A stretch of DNA of 64,000 nt from Macrotis lagotis (GCF_037893015.1 NC_133664.1:130299742-130363741); one strand, 5' to 3'; numbered from the stretch's first letter, positions 33,295 through 47,245 are shown. A program made the numbers and translations. Notes: a model not told the origin generated them from the letters alone.

Positions 33295-33525
33295 TAGTGA
33301 CAGTTGGCACAGTAGAAAGAAGGTTGATTTTGGAGTTAAGAAGATCACAGGCTCAAATCTTGCCTCTGATCCTAAGAATAGGATCTTTTAAAAATTATTC
33401 AACCTAAATAACTTCTCATTTGTTTCCTCATCTAAAAAATTAGGCTAAAACCTGTAGCATCTACTTGAAAGAATTACTTTGAGACTCAAATCTAGAAATG
33501 TATATGAAGCACTTTAAAAAAAGAA
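33295..33525 (+). mobile_element. MIR SINE, sense
   Basis: GTTGGCACAGTAGAAAGAAGG, TTGGAGTTAAGAAGATCAC and GCATCTACTTGAAAGAATTAC. Starts about 50 bp after the exon 13 donor. Confidence 0.7.
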
Positions 33526-33534
33526 TATTTTATT

Positions 33535-34945
33535 TTTTATCAATTAAATGTAAGCACATTTAGAAAATTTTATTGTTTTTTGAATTTTATAATTTTTTTC
33601 CCCAATCTCGCTTCCTTCCCCTCACCCCCTACAGAGGGCAGTCTGATGGTCTTCATATTGTTTCCATGTTGAGAGAGAAATCATATCTTTAAGGAAAAAA
33701 TTATGAGATAGCAAAATTATATAATAAGATACCTTTATAAAAAATGTAAATTAAAGGGAATAGTCTTTGATCTTTAAACTCCACAATTCTTTCTTTGGAT
33801 ATAGATGGTATTCTCCATTGCAGATACCCTAAAATTGTCCCTGATTGTTGCACTGATGAAATGAGCAAGTTCATTAAGGTTGATCTTCACCCCCATGTTG
33901 CTGTTAGGATGTACAATGTTCTTCTGTTTCTACTCATCTCACTCAGCATTAGTTCATGCAAATCCTTCCAGGCTTCCCTGAATTCCCATCCCTCCTGGTT
34001 TCTAATAGAACAATAGTGTTCCATAATGTACATATACCATAATTTCTTCAGCCATTCCCAAATTGATGGGCATTCATTGAATTTCCAGTTTTTTACCACC
34101 ACAAATGGGGCTGCTATGAATATTTTTGTACAAGTGATTTTTTTAACCCTTTTTTCATGATCTCTTCAGGGTATAGACCCAGTAGTGGTATTGCTGGATC
34201 AAAGGATATGCACATTTTTGTTGTCTTTTGGGCATAATTCCAAATTGTTCTCCAGAAAGGTTGGACAAATTCACAGCTCCACCAACAATGTATTAGTGTC
34301 CCAGATTTCTCACATCCCTTCCAACATTGATCATTGTCCTTTCTGATCATATTGGCCAGTGTGAGAGGGGTGAGGTGGTACCTCAGAGATATTTTGATTT
34401 GCATTTCTCTAATCAGTAATGATTTAGAGCAATTTTTCATATGACTACAGATCACTTTGATTTCCTCATCTGAAAATCATCTCTGCATATCCTTTGACCA
34501 TTTGTCAAATGGGAAATGACTTATTTTTTTTTATAAATTTGAATCAGTTCTCTATATATTTTATAAATGAGTCCTTTGTCAGAAATACTAGTTGTAAAAA
34601 TTGTTTCCCAATTTTCTACATTTCTTTTGATCTTGGTTACAGTGGTTTTGTCTGTGCAAAAACTTTTTAATTTAATGTAATCAAAATTATCTAGTTTGTT
34701 TTTAATGATGTTCTTCTCCATCTCTTCCTTGGTCATAAACTGCTTCCCTTTCCATAAATCTGACAGGTAAACTGTTCTTTGATCTCCTAGATGTAAGCAC
34801 ACTTTTAAACAATTTTTTGAAAGTTTTGAGTTCCAAATTCTATCTTTCTTTGCCCACTTACTGTTCCTAAGATGATTAACAACCTGATGTACATTATAAA
34901 TGGGCAACCCTGTAAAAACATTTCCACATTAGTGAAAGAAAACTC
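33535..34945 (-). mobile_element. L1 LINE 3' end with ORF2 C-terminal frame, antisense
   Basis: Minus-strand frames give [20 protein letters not shown] and, further on, HCWWSCEFVQPFWRTIWNY with DPAIPLLGLYPEE, which are recognisable L1 ORF2 C-terminal motifs. Two frames and stops show it is dead. Only the 3' about 1.4 kb of the element is here. Confidence 0.9.
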
Positions 34946-34950
34946 AAACT

Positions 34951-34958
34951 GAGACAGA

Positions 34959-35015
<57 letters not shown>
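34951..35015. repeat. (GA)n microsatellite
   Basis: Pure GA run between two oppositely oriented L1 fragments. Confidence 0.97.
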
Positions 35016-35020
<5 letters not shown>

Positions 35021-35234
35021 TGTGCTTTGGTCTGTATTCAGATGCCATCAATTCTTTCTCTTCAAGCAGATACTATTTTTCATCATGAGAATGTTGGGAT
35101 TATTTTATATCATTTTATTGCTGAGAATAAGTCATATGTAGTTGTTCATCATATAATATTGTTTTTATTATGTAAAATGTTCTCCTGCTATCTAAAACTA
35201 TTTGGTTTTATGCAATCTTCCAAACTATTTGGTG

Positions 35235-36560
35235 CTGGCTAAGAAATAGAGTGATATAGCTCAGTGGAACAGATTAAAAGTACACAGATAGAATAATACA
35301 TAACTATATTAAGCTACTGTTTGATAAACCCAAAGACTCAAACTTCTGATAGAAGAACTCATTAATTCAGAAAAACTTCTGGAAAACTGGAAAATAGTAG
35401 GTTTGAAACTAGGCATAGACACACCTCACACTGAACATAAAAATGAAGTCAAAATGGGTTCATGATTTAGATAGGCATAAAGAGTGATACATAGGCAAAT
35501 TAGGGGAACAAGGAATAGTTTACTTATCAAATCTAAGAAAAAGATAATAATTCATGACCAAAGAAGAGAACATTATAAAATGAAAAATGGGTAATTTTGA
35601 TTATATTAATTTTTAAAAAATTGCCCAAAGCCAATGCAACCAAGATTAGAAGGAAAGAAGAAAACTGATAACAATTTTATAACCAGGATTTCTGATAAAG
35701 GCCTTATTTCTCAAATATATAGAGAACTTAGTCAAATTTAGAAGCACTCATTTCTCATTGATAAATAGACAAAGGATATGAATAGCAGTTTGCATATGAA
35801 GAAATCAAAGGTACCTATAGTAATATGAAAAAATAATCTAAATCACTATTCATTAGAGAAATGTGAATTAAAACAGTTCTGAGGTATCACCTCATACCAA
35901 TAAGTTTGGCTAGAAAAGAAAAGGAAAATATTAAATACTGGAAAATTGTAATACTAAGCAGTGTTTGTGGAGTTGTAAACAGATCCAACCATTCTGGAAA
36001 TCAGTTTGAAATTATGCCCCAAAAGCAACTAAATTGTGTATACCCTTGGATCCAACAGTACAATTATTAGGTCTGTATCCCAAAGAGATCACAAAAAGGC
36101 ATAAACATATATACACATATACAAAAATATTTAAAAGTTATTTTGGTGGCAAAGAATTGGAAATTGAAGGAATCAATTGGTGAAGGGCTGAATAAGTTGT
36201 GGTATGTGATTGTAATGTATTGCTATTGTGCAATAAAACATGATGAGTAGGTAGATTTCAGAAAAACTTGGAAAGACTTACATGAACTGATGCTGAGTGA
36301 AAAGAGGAAGAACATTGTATACATTAACAGCAACTGTGGAATGATCATCTGCCAGCAGACTTAGTACTTCTCAGCATTCAAGAATCCAAGACAATTTCAA
36401 ATGACTCATGTTTAGAAAATGCCATCTACATCCAGAGAAAGAACAATGGATCCAACTGCAGATCATAGGATACTATTTTCAGTTTGAAAATTATCTTTAA
36501 ATGAAATTGAGAAAATACTATTAAGCAAAAAATTAAAAAACAAAGAAAGACAAAATTTTT
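35235..36560 (+). mobile_element. L1 LINE 3' end, sense
   Basis: Sense text includes AATTTTGATTATATTAATTTT, GGTCTGTATCCCAAAGAGATC and AACAGCAACTGTGGAATG, the same region as the preceding element but in the opposite direction. Frame badly broken. Ends in an A-rich tail near 36530. Confidence 0.85.
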
Positions 36561-36647
36561 AAAGTATTCCTATTTCTGCTCACTTAATTCTTTGTCAGTT
36601 CACGTAAGTCCAGGTTTTTCTAAAAATCAGCCTGCTCATTATTTCTT

Positions 36648-36807
36648 TTTTTTAAGTTTTTTTTTTTTTTTTGCAAGGCAGTGGGGTTAAGTGGCTTGCC
36701 CAAGGCCACACGGCTAGGGAATTATTAAGTGTCTGAGACCGGATTTGAACCCAGGTACTCCTGACTCCAGGGCCAGTGCTTTATCCACTACGCCACCTAG
36801 CCGCCCT
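36648..36807 (-). mobile_element. short SINE in L1, antisense, perfect TSD
   Basis: The 16-bp target duplication CTGCTCATTATTTCTT is perfect at 36632-36647 and 36808-36823. The copy keeps CpG sites (ACACGGCTAGG, CTACGCCACC), so it is young. Confidence 0.95.
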
Positions 36808-36986
36808 CTGCTCATTATTTCTTATAGCACAACAACATTCCATTGCAGTCATATACACCACAACTTAGTTGACCATTCCCTAACTTATGGGCATCCCTAA
36901 ATTTCCAATTTTTGCCACCATGAAAAGAACTGCTATAATTATTTTTGTAGAAATAGGTACTTTTCCCTTTTAAAAAAATCTCCAAG

Positions 36987-37132
36987 GGCGGCTAGGTGGC
37001 GTAGTAGATAAAGCACTGGCCCTGGTCAGGAGTACCTGGGTTCAAATCCGGTCTCAGACACTTAATAATTCCCTAGCCGTGTGGCCTTGGGCAAGCCACT
37101 TAACTCTGTTTGCCTTGCAAAAACCTAAAAAA
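36987..37132 (+). mobile_element. short SINE in L1, sense
   Basis: GGGCGGCTAGGTGGCGTAGTAG to AACCTAAAAAAAAA, with a small deletion in CTGGCCCTGGTCAGG. CpG-rich and young-looking. Confidence 0.93.
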
Positions 37133-40100
37133 AAATATCTGAGATAGAGATTCAATAGTGGTATTACTGGATCAAAGGATATGCGCAGTTTTATAACCCT
37201 CTGGGCATAGTTCCAAATTGACTTCCAGAATGGTTGAATAAATTTATTACTCCACCAATAGTGCACTAAGGTGCCAGTTTCTTCACATTGCCTCCAACTT
37301 TTATCATTTTCCTTTTCTGCTATATTAGTTGATTTGATAGGTATGATGTGAACTTCAGAATTGCTTTAATTTGCATTTTCTAATAAATAGTCATTTGAAG
37401 CATTTTAATAGGCCTACTGATAGCTTTAGTTTCATTGTGAAGACCTATGAAAACTTTAATTTCTTTATGAAGACTTATGAAAACTGTCCATATCCTTTGA
37501 TATGATAAAAAAAACTTTTACAGAAATAGCTAATCTGTCCAATAGAGAAAAATGGTGTACTTATTTCTGAAATAATAAAGATCTAATGATTTTTTAAACA
37601 AATCAGTTCTCTATATATTTGAAAAATGAGGCCTTTTTTCAGAGAAAATGCTCTAAGTTCTCCCCCTCCCAATTTTCTTCTTTACTTTTAATTTTGGTTA
37701 CAGTGGTCTTGTTTGTAAAACCTTTTTCATTTTACATAATCAAAATTATATATTTTAAATTTATAATGTTCTCTATAACTAGTTTGGTCCTAAATTCTTC
37801 TTTTACTTATAGATCTGATGGATAAACTATTCTACATTTTCCTAATTTGTTTATGGTATCACCCTTTATATCTAAATCAAGTACCTATTTTAACCTTATC
37901 TTGGTATACAAGTTCTTTTTCTAAGATAGGGTATACTCATTCTAATTTTCTCTTGACCAATATAAATTGGTCAATACTCAGTTGTGCCATACTCTTTTCC
38001 AGTTTTCCCCTCAATTTTTGTCAAATAATGAGATATTGTCCCCAAAGTTTGGATCTTTGGTTTTATCAAATACTAAATTTGTTATAATCATTTACTAAAA
38101 TTTTTTGTGTATCAAACTATTCCACCCATCCACTATTTCTTAGTCAAAATCAGATTGTTTGAATGATTACCACTTTGTAATAAAGTTTGAGATCTGATAC
38201 AGCTATGTCACTTCCTTCATTTTCTTTTTTTTCATTGACTTCCTTGTTCTTCTTGGTGGATTTTGTTACCATTTTTTTCTAGCACTGCAAAACAATTTTT
38301 GGTAGTCTAGTGTGGCACTGAAGAAATAAATTAATTTAGGTAGAATTATCATCTGTTATATTCAGCTTACCTATGAGCAATTCATATTTTCCAGTTATTT
38401 AAATTTGTCTATTTGTGTGAAAAGTGTTTTGTAATTCTGTTCATGTAGTTCCTGAGTTTCTCTTGACAGACTCTCAAGTATTTTATATTGGCTACAGTTA
38501 TTTTAAATGAAATTTCTCTTTCTATGTCTTGCTGGACTTTGTTGGTAATATATAGGATTGTTGATGATTTATGTGGTTTATTTTTTATCCTGCAACTTTG
38601 TTAAAGTTGTTAATCATTTCAACTAGTTTTTTTGATTCTCTAAGTATTTCATCATATCATTTGCAAAAAGTAAAAGTTTTGTTTCCTCATCACCCATTCT
38701 AATTTCTTCAATGTCTTTTTCTTTTCTTATTGCTATGACTAGCATTTTTAGAACAGTATTGAATAAGAGAAATGATAATGGACATTTATGTTTCACTGGA
38801 GAGGCTTCTAGCTTATCCCCATTATAGATAATGATTGTTGATGATTTTAGATAGATACCGTAGATCATTTTAAGGAAAGTTCCCTTTATTCCAATCTATG
38901 TAGTGTTTTTTTTTTTTAAATAGGAATGAGTATTGTATTTTGTCTAGGCTTTTTCTGTATCTATTGAGATAATCATATGATTTTTATTGGATTAATTATG
39001 CTGATAGTTTTCCTAATACTGAACTAGACCTATAATCCTAGTAAATCCTACCCAATCATAATATATGATCCTTACAATATATTACTGTAATCTCCTTGCA
39101 TGTGTATTCTTTCATTTTTTTGTTCAAATATTATTTATTATGAAATTTGGTCAATAGTTTTCTTTCTTTTCACTTTTTCTGGTTTAGGTATTTGTGTCAT
39201 AAAATCAGTTTGGTAGGACCCCTTTTCTTGTCTGTTTTCCAAATACTTTATGTAGTATTGGAATTGATTGTTCTTTAAATGTTGGGTAGAATTTACTTGT
39301 GAATCCATCTAGCCCTGGAGATTTTTTCTTAGGGAATTCATTGATGGATTGCTCAATTTATTTTTCCAAAGATGGGATTATTTAAATATTTTATTTCCTC
39401 TTCTGTTATTTTATTTATATTTTTATAAATATTCAATTATTTCACTTAGATTGTCAGATTTATTGGCATATAATTGTGCAAAATAGTTCCTAATAATGGC
39501 TTCAATTTCCTTTTCATTGTTGATGAATTCACCCCTTTTATTTTTGATACTGGTAATTGGGTTTCCTTTTCTTTTTTAAATCAAATTAACCAATGGTTTA
39601 TTTCTTTCATCCTCCCCCCAAGAAAACAGCTCCTAATTTTATTTATTAATTAAATGATTTTCTTACTTTCAACTTTACTAGTTGTTCTTTGATTTTCAAG
39701 ATTTCCAATTTGATGTTTAAGTAGGAATTTTTAATTTCTTCCTTTGCTAATTTTTTAGTTGCCCCATTATTGTTCTGTTCTGTCTCTATTTTATTGATAT
39801 AGACATTTAAGACCGAAAATTTCTCCTTCATACTGCTTTGCCTGCATCCTATAAATTTTGTTACATTGTCTCATTATTGTCATTTTCTTTAATGAAATTG
39901 TTTTATTCTGATTTCTTCTTTGACCTACTCATTCTTTATAATTTGATTAGTTTCCAATTAATTTTTTATCTATTTCCAAAGCCCTTTATTGAATGCAATC
40001 TTTATTGCAATATGATCTGAAAAGGATACACTCTTCTGCGTTTGGTTGTGAAAATTTCAATATCCCAATACAAGGTCAATTTTTGTTTAGGTGCCATGTA

Positions 40101-40659
40101 CCTCTGAAAAAAAATTTCTTTCTATTTTTCTTCACTTTTCTTCAGAGGTCAATCGTATTTTACTTTTCTAAAATTCTATTCACCTCCTAAATATCTTTCT
40201 TATTTATTTATCTGGATCTGAGAGGGGAAAGTTCTATTCCCCACTGCCATCTATTTTTTTTTTTTTACTATCTATTTCTTCTCATTTAAATTCTCTTTCA
40301 AAAAGTTAGATACTATACCATTTGGTGAATATATGTTTACTATTAATATTCATTTGTCTGTGGAATTTTTTAAAAAGATATAATTTCCTTCTTTATATCT
40401 TTGAATTAGATTATTTTAGCTTTTGCTTTTTCTGGGTTCATGATATCTATCCCTGTTTTTTTTTTAATTCAATAGATCCTACCTCAGTCCCTTATCTTTA
40501 CTCTAGATGTGTCTCAGTCCTTCAAATATATTTCTTGTAACCAGCATATTAAAGGGTTGTGGTTTTTAATTCATTATGCTATCCATTTCTGTTTTATGGG
40601 TGATTTGATCTCATCACATGTACACTTTCTGATAACTGTTTTCTCTGCATTTCATTTTT

Positions 40660-40660
<1 letters not shown>

Positions 40661-40731
<71 letters not shown>
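40661..40731. repeat. (CT)n microsatellite
   Basis: About 35 pure CT units within the antisense L1. Confidence 0.97.
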
Positions 40732-40732
<1 letters not shown>

Positions 40733-41029
40733 CTTTTACCCTGTCACTCATCAGAAGTGTTTTGTTTCTGACTACTGTCTCATTTAATCTGTTCTCTCTT
40801 TTATCAGTCCCCCTCTCTTCTTTTCTCTTTGTCCCTTTTCAGTTCTCTGTGGGGTAAGACACATTTCTATATCCCAACTGAGAGTGTATGTTTTTTCCCT
40901 TTGAATCAATTTTGATAAAAAGTTTAAGACTTGCCCCACCATCCCAACTTCCACACAACTGTAATAACTCTTAAAGTACCTATTCTTGTACCCATTCTAT
41001 TTTTCCCTTCCTTCTTTCAATGCCATCTT

Positions 41030-41175
41030 TATATTTAATATTTAATATATTAATATATTTAAATATTTTATATTTTAAAATATTTATATATCTAAATTTT
41101 GATATATTTATTTTTACATTTCAAATATTTTTATATTTATAAATATTAAATATTTTATATTTATATACACCTATA
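41030..41175. repeat. degenerate TATTTAAAT-rich AT tract
   Basis: TTTAATATTTAATATATTAATATATTT-like sequence, almost pure A/T for about 140 bp, expanded inside the L1. Confidence 0.85.
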
Positions 41176-41895
41176 AATTTTGTTTTGTTTGATATCATCC
41201 CATCATACTCAACTCTCATATACAACCTCTGTCTATATATGTTTATTTGTATGTATTCATGTATATATGTATGTATGTGTGTGTGTGTAGTGATCAAGTT
41301 TTTAAGAGTTACAAGTATCATCATGTCATGTAGGAATATAAACAGTTTAACCTTTTTTAGATCTCTTTTGTTTTCTCTTTCCTGTTCACTTTTTTAACTT
41401 CTCTTGGGTTTTGTGTTTGGAGTTCAATTTTTTTTTTCATTCAGCTCTAGTCTTTAAATTAGGAATGCTTGAGTCTTCTATTTCATCATATATACACTTT
41501 TCCCCCAAAGGGTTATATTCACCTATATTAATGGATGAATTTTAGTTATAATCCTAGTTCCTTTGTTTTATGGAATATCATAATCCAAGCCTTTCATATC
41601 TTTAATGTAGGAGCTACTAAATCCTTTGCAATCCTGACTCTGGTTCCACAATATTTGAATTATTTCTTTCGAACTACTAGCAGAATTTTCTCCTTGACCT
41701 GGAAGTTCTTGAATTTGACTATGGTCTTCTTGGAAATTTTCATTTTGAGATCTATTTCAGATGATGATTGTTGGATTCTTTCAACTTCTATTTTGCTTTT
41801 TGGTTCAAAGATTTCAGAAAAGTTTTCCTTGATAATTTCTTAAAATAGTTTAGGGTTTTTTTTAATTCTATTTTTCAAGTAGTCCAATAATTCTT

Positions 41896-42051
41896 TTTTT
41901 TAGTTTTTTTTTTTTGCAAGGAAAATGGGGTTAAGTGGCTTGCCCAAGGACACACAGCTAGGTAATTATTAAGTGTCTGAGACCGGATTTGAACCCAGGT
42001 ACTCCTGACTCCAAGGCCGGTGTTTATCCACCGTACCACCTAGCCACCCCC
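41896..42051 (-). mobile_element. short SINE in L1, antisense, near-perfect TSD
   Basis: TAGTCCAATAATTCTT at 41880-41895 and TAGTCTAATAATTCTT at 42052-42067 flank it (15 of 16 match). Confidence 0.94.
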
Positions 42052-43420
42052 TAGTCTAATAATTCTTATATTATCTTTCTTGAATCCATTTTCCACTTCA
42101 CTTGTTTTTCCAATGAGGAATTACACATTTTCTTTTATTTAAAAATTTTTTTTGTCATTTTTCTCATTTCTTGAAATTTTTTTGATATCTGATTTTTACA
42201 GCATAGTTCTGTCCCTAAAAACAGAAAACCATCCTGCCCAAAGTGGTTATTACCCTTATAACAAAGAAAAAATATTGTAAAATAAACAAAATAACTGAAT
42301 CTTTTATATTCATCATTCCCCACCTTTTGATGCCTCATGGAGTTATTAGGTTCTATTTGCCCACTTTTAGTTTTTAAGGAATTAATTTCTTCAGTGAGCT
42401 TTGTAACATCCTTTTCCATTTGACTTGTTCTTTGTTTTAAGAGATTGTTTGCTTCAGTGAAATTTTTTTTTGCCCTTTTTCCCAATTGACCACTTCTATT
42501 TTTGAATGATTGTTTTCTTCAGTGATTTTTTTGTATATGTTTTTCCATTTTTTGTTTTCTTTACTAAGTTGTTGATTTTTTTCATGATTCTCTTACATTA
42601 ATCATGTTTCTTTTCTTATTTTTTCCTTCTCCTTTACTTTGCTTTTAAAATCTTTTTTAGAAATCTTTTCCATTAATTTTTTTTGGATCTGAGACCAACT
42701 CACATTTTTTTTCCTTTAAGACTTCACATGTAACTGTTTTTGACATTTGTCTCTAAGTTTGTCTCTTGATCCTCCCTGTTGCCATAGTAACTTTCTATGG
42801 TCAGGTCCATTTTTTTTTGGCTTTTTGATCATTTTTCTATTTTATGACTTTGTACTTTACATAAAAGTTAGAGTCTGCTCCTGGAGTGAAGAGGGCATTG
42901 TCTCAAGTTCTTTGTGCCAGGACTCAGGGCCTTGCTGTTGGCTTGCACTGGAGGAGGGTGGGCCTCCCTATTGGGTTGTACTAGAAGTGGAGTCTCCAGG
43001 GGTGGGGTCTTGCTGCTAATTGCTTTGGGGACAAGGCCTTGCTGTTGACTAGCACTGGGGTGAAAGCCTCACTTGTACTGAGGATGGAACCTCACCACTG
43101 GCTTACAATGACTGTTGACTTTACTTAGCGCTTAGAACTTCCTGCTGATTTGCCCTGAGGGTAGGGCCTCAGTGGTGGCTTGCCCTTGGCCCACTGTGAT
43201 GTGTCTCATACCACTGGCTTGCAAATTAGGACTGACCTCCTTTGAAACCCCAATGAGGCAGACCTTTTGTGTTGACCTTCCTAGCTGTTTTGGGCTGGTA
43301 AGCTGTTTTACAGCTCCTAAATTTTTTCTAATGTATTATGGTAGGGTTATTTTGGGGGAAATTTAGGAAGACTCAGGGAGATTCCTGCCTCACTTTTCCA
43401 TTTGACTCCAGAAATTCAAA

Positions 43421-43754
43421 ACACTCTTTTAATTTTATAGTATTATGAAAATATTAGTCATTATCATTATAAATAATTATTTTCCTTTGACATCTCATTT
43501 CAAATGTACAAAAATGGATTGTTTCAGGATGTTGCAATTGCTTTTCTTTGCCCCATTTACTTTTGTGAATGCTTTATATTAAATAACTGTTATTCTTTGG
43601 GGTATACCAATATTAACCAAGAAATCAGAGCAAATATTCTTTTTTGCTGTGTTGGTAGGGTTAATAACTTTTATTGCCATATTTAACTGTCTAAGACTTT
43701 CCTAAGAGAGAAATCATGAAATAGACACTTTGGCATATACACATAACTTTCTTG

Positions 43755-43813
<59 letters not shown>

Positions 43814-44595
43814 TAGATGTGTATAGATACACACACATACATTTATATCTATATAGGATATTTTATATATTTAATTCTCATATATATATGTCCACACACG
43901 CATAGCTATTCCCACTCTGCTGTTAATTTAGAAGTAAAAAAAAAAAAAAAGAAACAACACTTGAATGACTCCATTCAGGAATACTTTTCTTTTCTATGTG
44001 TTCTTTGAAGCCTTATAGGTTAATGTGATGATAACCCTATAAAATATGGATTTGGTTCCTTGGAAAATTTTTCCTCCCAGTCTGGTTGAAAATTATATTT
44101 CTAATAAGATGAACTACCATAGTTGAAACTTAGGATATATAAAAAAATCACATTTACTGAATTATGCTGAAAAAAGAGAGAACTCCTAACAAAGAGAGAA
44201 CTGAATCAGAAGTTACATAATTTAAATTCTCTTTTTCCATGTTCATTATGTACTGTTTACAATCTATCATTCCATGGATGTTTGTCATTAAACTTTCATT
44301 GAAGTTATTCTCCTACCTAGTTTTCCCTAAAGAGGTGATATTAATATGAAGATTTTAAGAAGAAGCAAATGTGTGATCATGAATTTTGATTTTCCTACCA
44401 AGAAACTAAAATGAAAATAAATAACCCAACACTTTTAGAGTAATTTTTGTAATGACACAGTACCCTTAATTTTGTTGCATACTGTCAAACCAGATAGGTT
44501 AAAGCAAGTGGAGGAAATTAAATGCATAGGGAAATAAATGGCTTAAACTATATTTGGTATTGATTACTCAAGTTATTTTCTTGGATTCAAACTCA
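43421..44595. other. AASS: intron 13 unique island between two L1 elements
   Basis: No exon recognised. It holds a (CT)n run at 43752-43810, a short TA/CA patch behind it and an A-run at 43937-43951. Confidence 0.5.
43752..43810. repeat. (CT)n microsatellite
   Basis: CT dinucleotides with two early imperfections. Confidence 0.95.
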
Positions 44596-44864
44596 TGTTT
44601 TTCAGTCTATCCACCAGTAATGCATTAATGTACCAATCCTTCCACAACCTCTCCAACAAGGATCATTTTCCCTTTTTTGTCATCTTAGCCAATCTAAGTG
44701 TGAGGTAGCATGTCATGATTGTTTTACTTTACATTTCTCTGATCAGTAATGATTTGGAGCATTTTTTCATATGATTATATATAGCCTTAATTTCTTCATT
44801 TGAAAACTGCCTGTTCATATCCTTTGACCATTTATCAATTGGGGAATGACTTGTAACATTTTAA

Positions 44865-44869
<5 letters not shown>

Positions 44870-44940
<71 letters not shown>
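44870..44940. repeat. (CT)n(TA)n microsatellite
   Basis: CT run passing directly into a TA run. Confidence 0.97.
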
Positions 44941-44941
<1 letters not shown>

Positions 44942-45002
44942 TAGAAATATAATCAGCTAAATTTATCAGAAACCCTAGGTGTGAAAATTGTTTCCCAGGC
45001 TT

Positions 45003-45070
45003 CTGTTCTTCTTCTTCTTCTTCTTCTTCTTCTTCTTCTTCTTCTTCTTCTTCTTCTTCTTCTTCTTCTA
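45003..45070. repeat. (TTC)n microsatellite
   Basis: About 22 TTC triplets. They form the 3' tail of the antisense SINE that follows. Confidence 0.97.
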
Positions 45071-45216
45071 GGTTTTTGCAAGGCAAATGGAGTTAAGTAG
45101 CTTGCCCAAGGCCACACAGCTAGGTAATTATTAAGTGTCTGAGGTCAGATTTGAACTCAGGTACTCCTGACTCCAGGGTGGGTGCTTTTTCCACTGCACC
45201 CACCTACCTGCCCTTC
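45071..45216 (-). mobile_element. short SINE in L1, antisense
   Basis: GGTTTTTGCAAGGCAAATGG to CTGCACCCACCTACCTGCCC, with the (TTC)n tract in place of the usual T-run. Confidence 0.92.
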
Positions 45217-47083
45217 TATTTTCCTTCTAACCTTGACGCTATTGGTTTTATTAGTGCAAACCCTTTTAAATTTAATGTCATCAAAATCATCCATTTTATA
45301 ATTTATAATGTACTCTATTTCTTGTGTGTCCCTTTCCCATAGATCTGACAGATGGAATTTTTCTTGATTTATTAATTGATCTATGACATCACCCTTTATG
45401 TCTAAATCCTCTATCCATTTTGACCTTATTTTGGTACATGGTGCGAGATTTTGGGTCTGTGCCTAGTTTTGTCATTATTTTCCAATTTATCAACAATTTT
45501 TGTCAAATTGTGAGTACTTAACACAGAAAGTAATATCTTTGGGTTTGTCAAACAGGAGATTACTCTAGTCATTTAATACTGTTTCTTTTGAACTAATCCT
45601 AATCCAGTGATTCATTTCTCTATTTCTTACCCATTAACAGGCAGTTTTGATGACTGCTGCCTTATAGTATGGTTTTAAATCTAGTAGAGCAAGGCCACCT
45701 TTCTTTACATTTTTTTTTCATCATTTCATTTGATATTCTGGACCTTTTGTTGCTTCAGATGAATTTTGTTACTATTTTTTCTAGCTTGGTAAAATAATTA
45801 TTTGGTAGTTTGCTTGGTATGACACTGAATAAGTAATTCAATTTGTATAAAATTGATATTTTTATTATATGTATGCATTTGACCTAACATGAGCAATTGA
45901 CATTTTTCTGGTTGTCGAGATCTGACTTTATTGGTGTGAAAAGAGCTTTGTAATTATGTTCACACAGTTTCTGGTTTTATCTTGGGAGGTAGATTCCCAA
46001 GTATTTAATGTTTTCTGTAGTTACTTTCTCTTTCTATCTCTTTCTCTTGAGTTTTGTTGTTCATATATAGAAATGCTGATGATCTATGTGGGTTATTTTA
46101 TATCCTACAATTTTACTGAATTTGCTAATTGTTTCAAGTAATTTTTAGATGATTTTCTTGGGTTCTCTAAGTATACCATCATTTAATCAGAGTGAAAACC
46201 TGCTGTAACCTCTTTACTAAAATTTTATTTAAGATTTTTGCATCAATGTTCATTAGGGAGTTTGGTCTATAATTTCTTTGTCTGGTTCTTCTTGGTTCAG
46301 GTCATATTGGCATCATAAAAGGAATATGGCAGAACTCATATTTTTAAAATAATTAATGTAGAATGGGAATTAATTGTTCCTTAAATGTTTGATTGAATTC
46401 ACTTGTAAATCTATCTGTACCTGCAGATTTAGGGAGTTTATTGATGGTTTCTTTAAATTCTGTTTCTGAAATGTTATTTAAAATTTTAGTTTGTCTTCTG
46501 TTAATCTGGGTACTTTGTATTTTTGTAAATATTCAACCAATTCACTCAGGTTATCAAATTCATTGGCATACAGTTGGACAAAATAGTGCCAAATTATCTC
46601 TTTAATTTCCTCCTCACTGGTGGTGAGTTCACCATTTTTGATACTAGTAATTTGGTTCTCTTTATTTTTTTAAAATCAGATTAACCAAAGTTATACCTAT
46701 TTTAATGTTTTTTTAATTAAAGCTAATACAGATTTATGTATTAGGTCAATGGTTTTCTTGCTTTCAATTTTATTAATATCTCCCTTGATTTTCAGAATTT
46801 CTAATTTGGTCTTTAACTGAGGATCTTTAGTTTGTTCTTTTTCCAGTATTTTTAATGATATATCCAATTCACTGATCCCCTCTTTATTTTATCCATATAA
46901 GTATTTAGAATATATACATATATATGTAGGGATGTATGTATAAAATTTCCCCCCCCAAAACTGTTTTTGTTTGCATCCCTTAAATTTTCTTATGATATCT
47001 CATTGTTATCATTTTATTGAATAAAATAATTGATTATTCCTATGATTTGTTGTTTGATCCACTGGTTCTTTAAAATTAATTTA

Positions 47084-47245
47084 GGGACAGCTAGGTGGCA
47101 CAGCGCATTTGACACACCATCCCTGGAATTAGGAGGACCTGAGTTGAAATCCATCCCCAGACACTTTATAATTATTTAGCTGTGTGACCTTGAGCAAGTC
47201 ACTTAACCACATTGTCTTGAAAAAAACAATAAAAACTTAAGTTAT
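47084..47245 (+). mobile_element. short SINE in L1, sense
   Basis: GGGACAGCTAGGTGGCACAG to CACATTGTCTTGAAAAA. The centre (GCGCATTTGACACACCATC) is more diverged than usual. Confidence 0.88.

Larger units (their letters stand above)
36565..43420 (-). mobile_element. near full-length L1 LINE, antisense, dead, with SINE insertions
   Basis: Minus-strand pieces appear in L1 order from right to left: coiled-coil ORF1 text near 42135-42485 (NNLLKQRTSQMEKDVTKL), ORF2 segments through 39600-40600, the reverse transcriptase block near 38623-38868 with CPLSFLLFNTVLKMLVIAIR and FAND in place of FADD, and the C-terminal WWSNKFIQPFWKSIWNY near 37200. The GC-richer 42730-43420 part is its 5' UTR. SINEs at 36648, 36987 and 41896 cut it. 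Some interior runs are too decayed to align by eye. Confidence 0.8.

Noticed and set aside
34114..34907. Minus-strand ORFs of 113 and 128 codons as a host gene
   Set aside because: They are L1 ORF2 C-terminal pieces in different frames with a stop between them.
38623..38868. Minus-strand reverse-transcriptase-like ORF as an active enzyme
   Set aside because: Only 81 codons are open, the catalytic FADD-type motif reads FAND, and the surrounding frame is broken.
42135..42485. Coiled-coil minus-strand ORF as a gene
   Set aside because: It is L1 ORF1 text at the expected place in the antisense L1.
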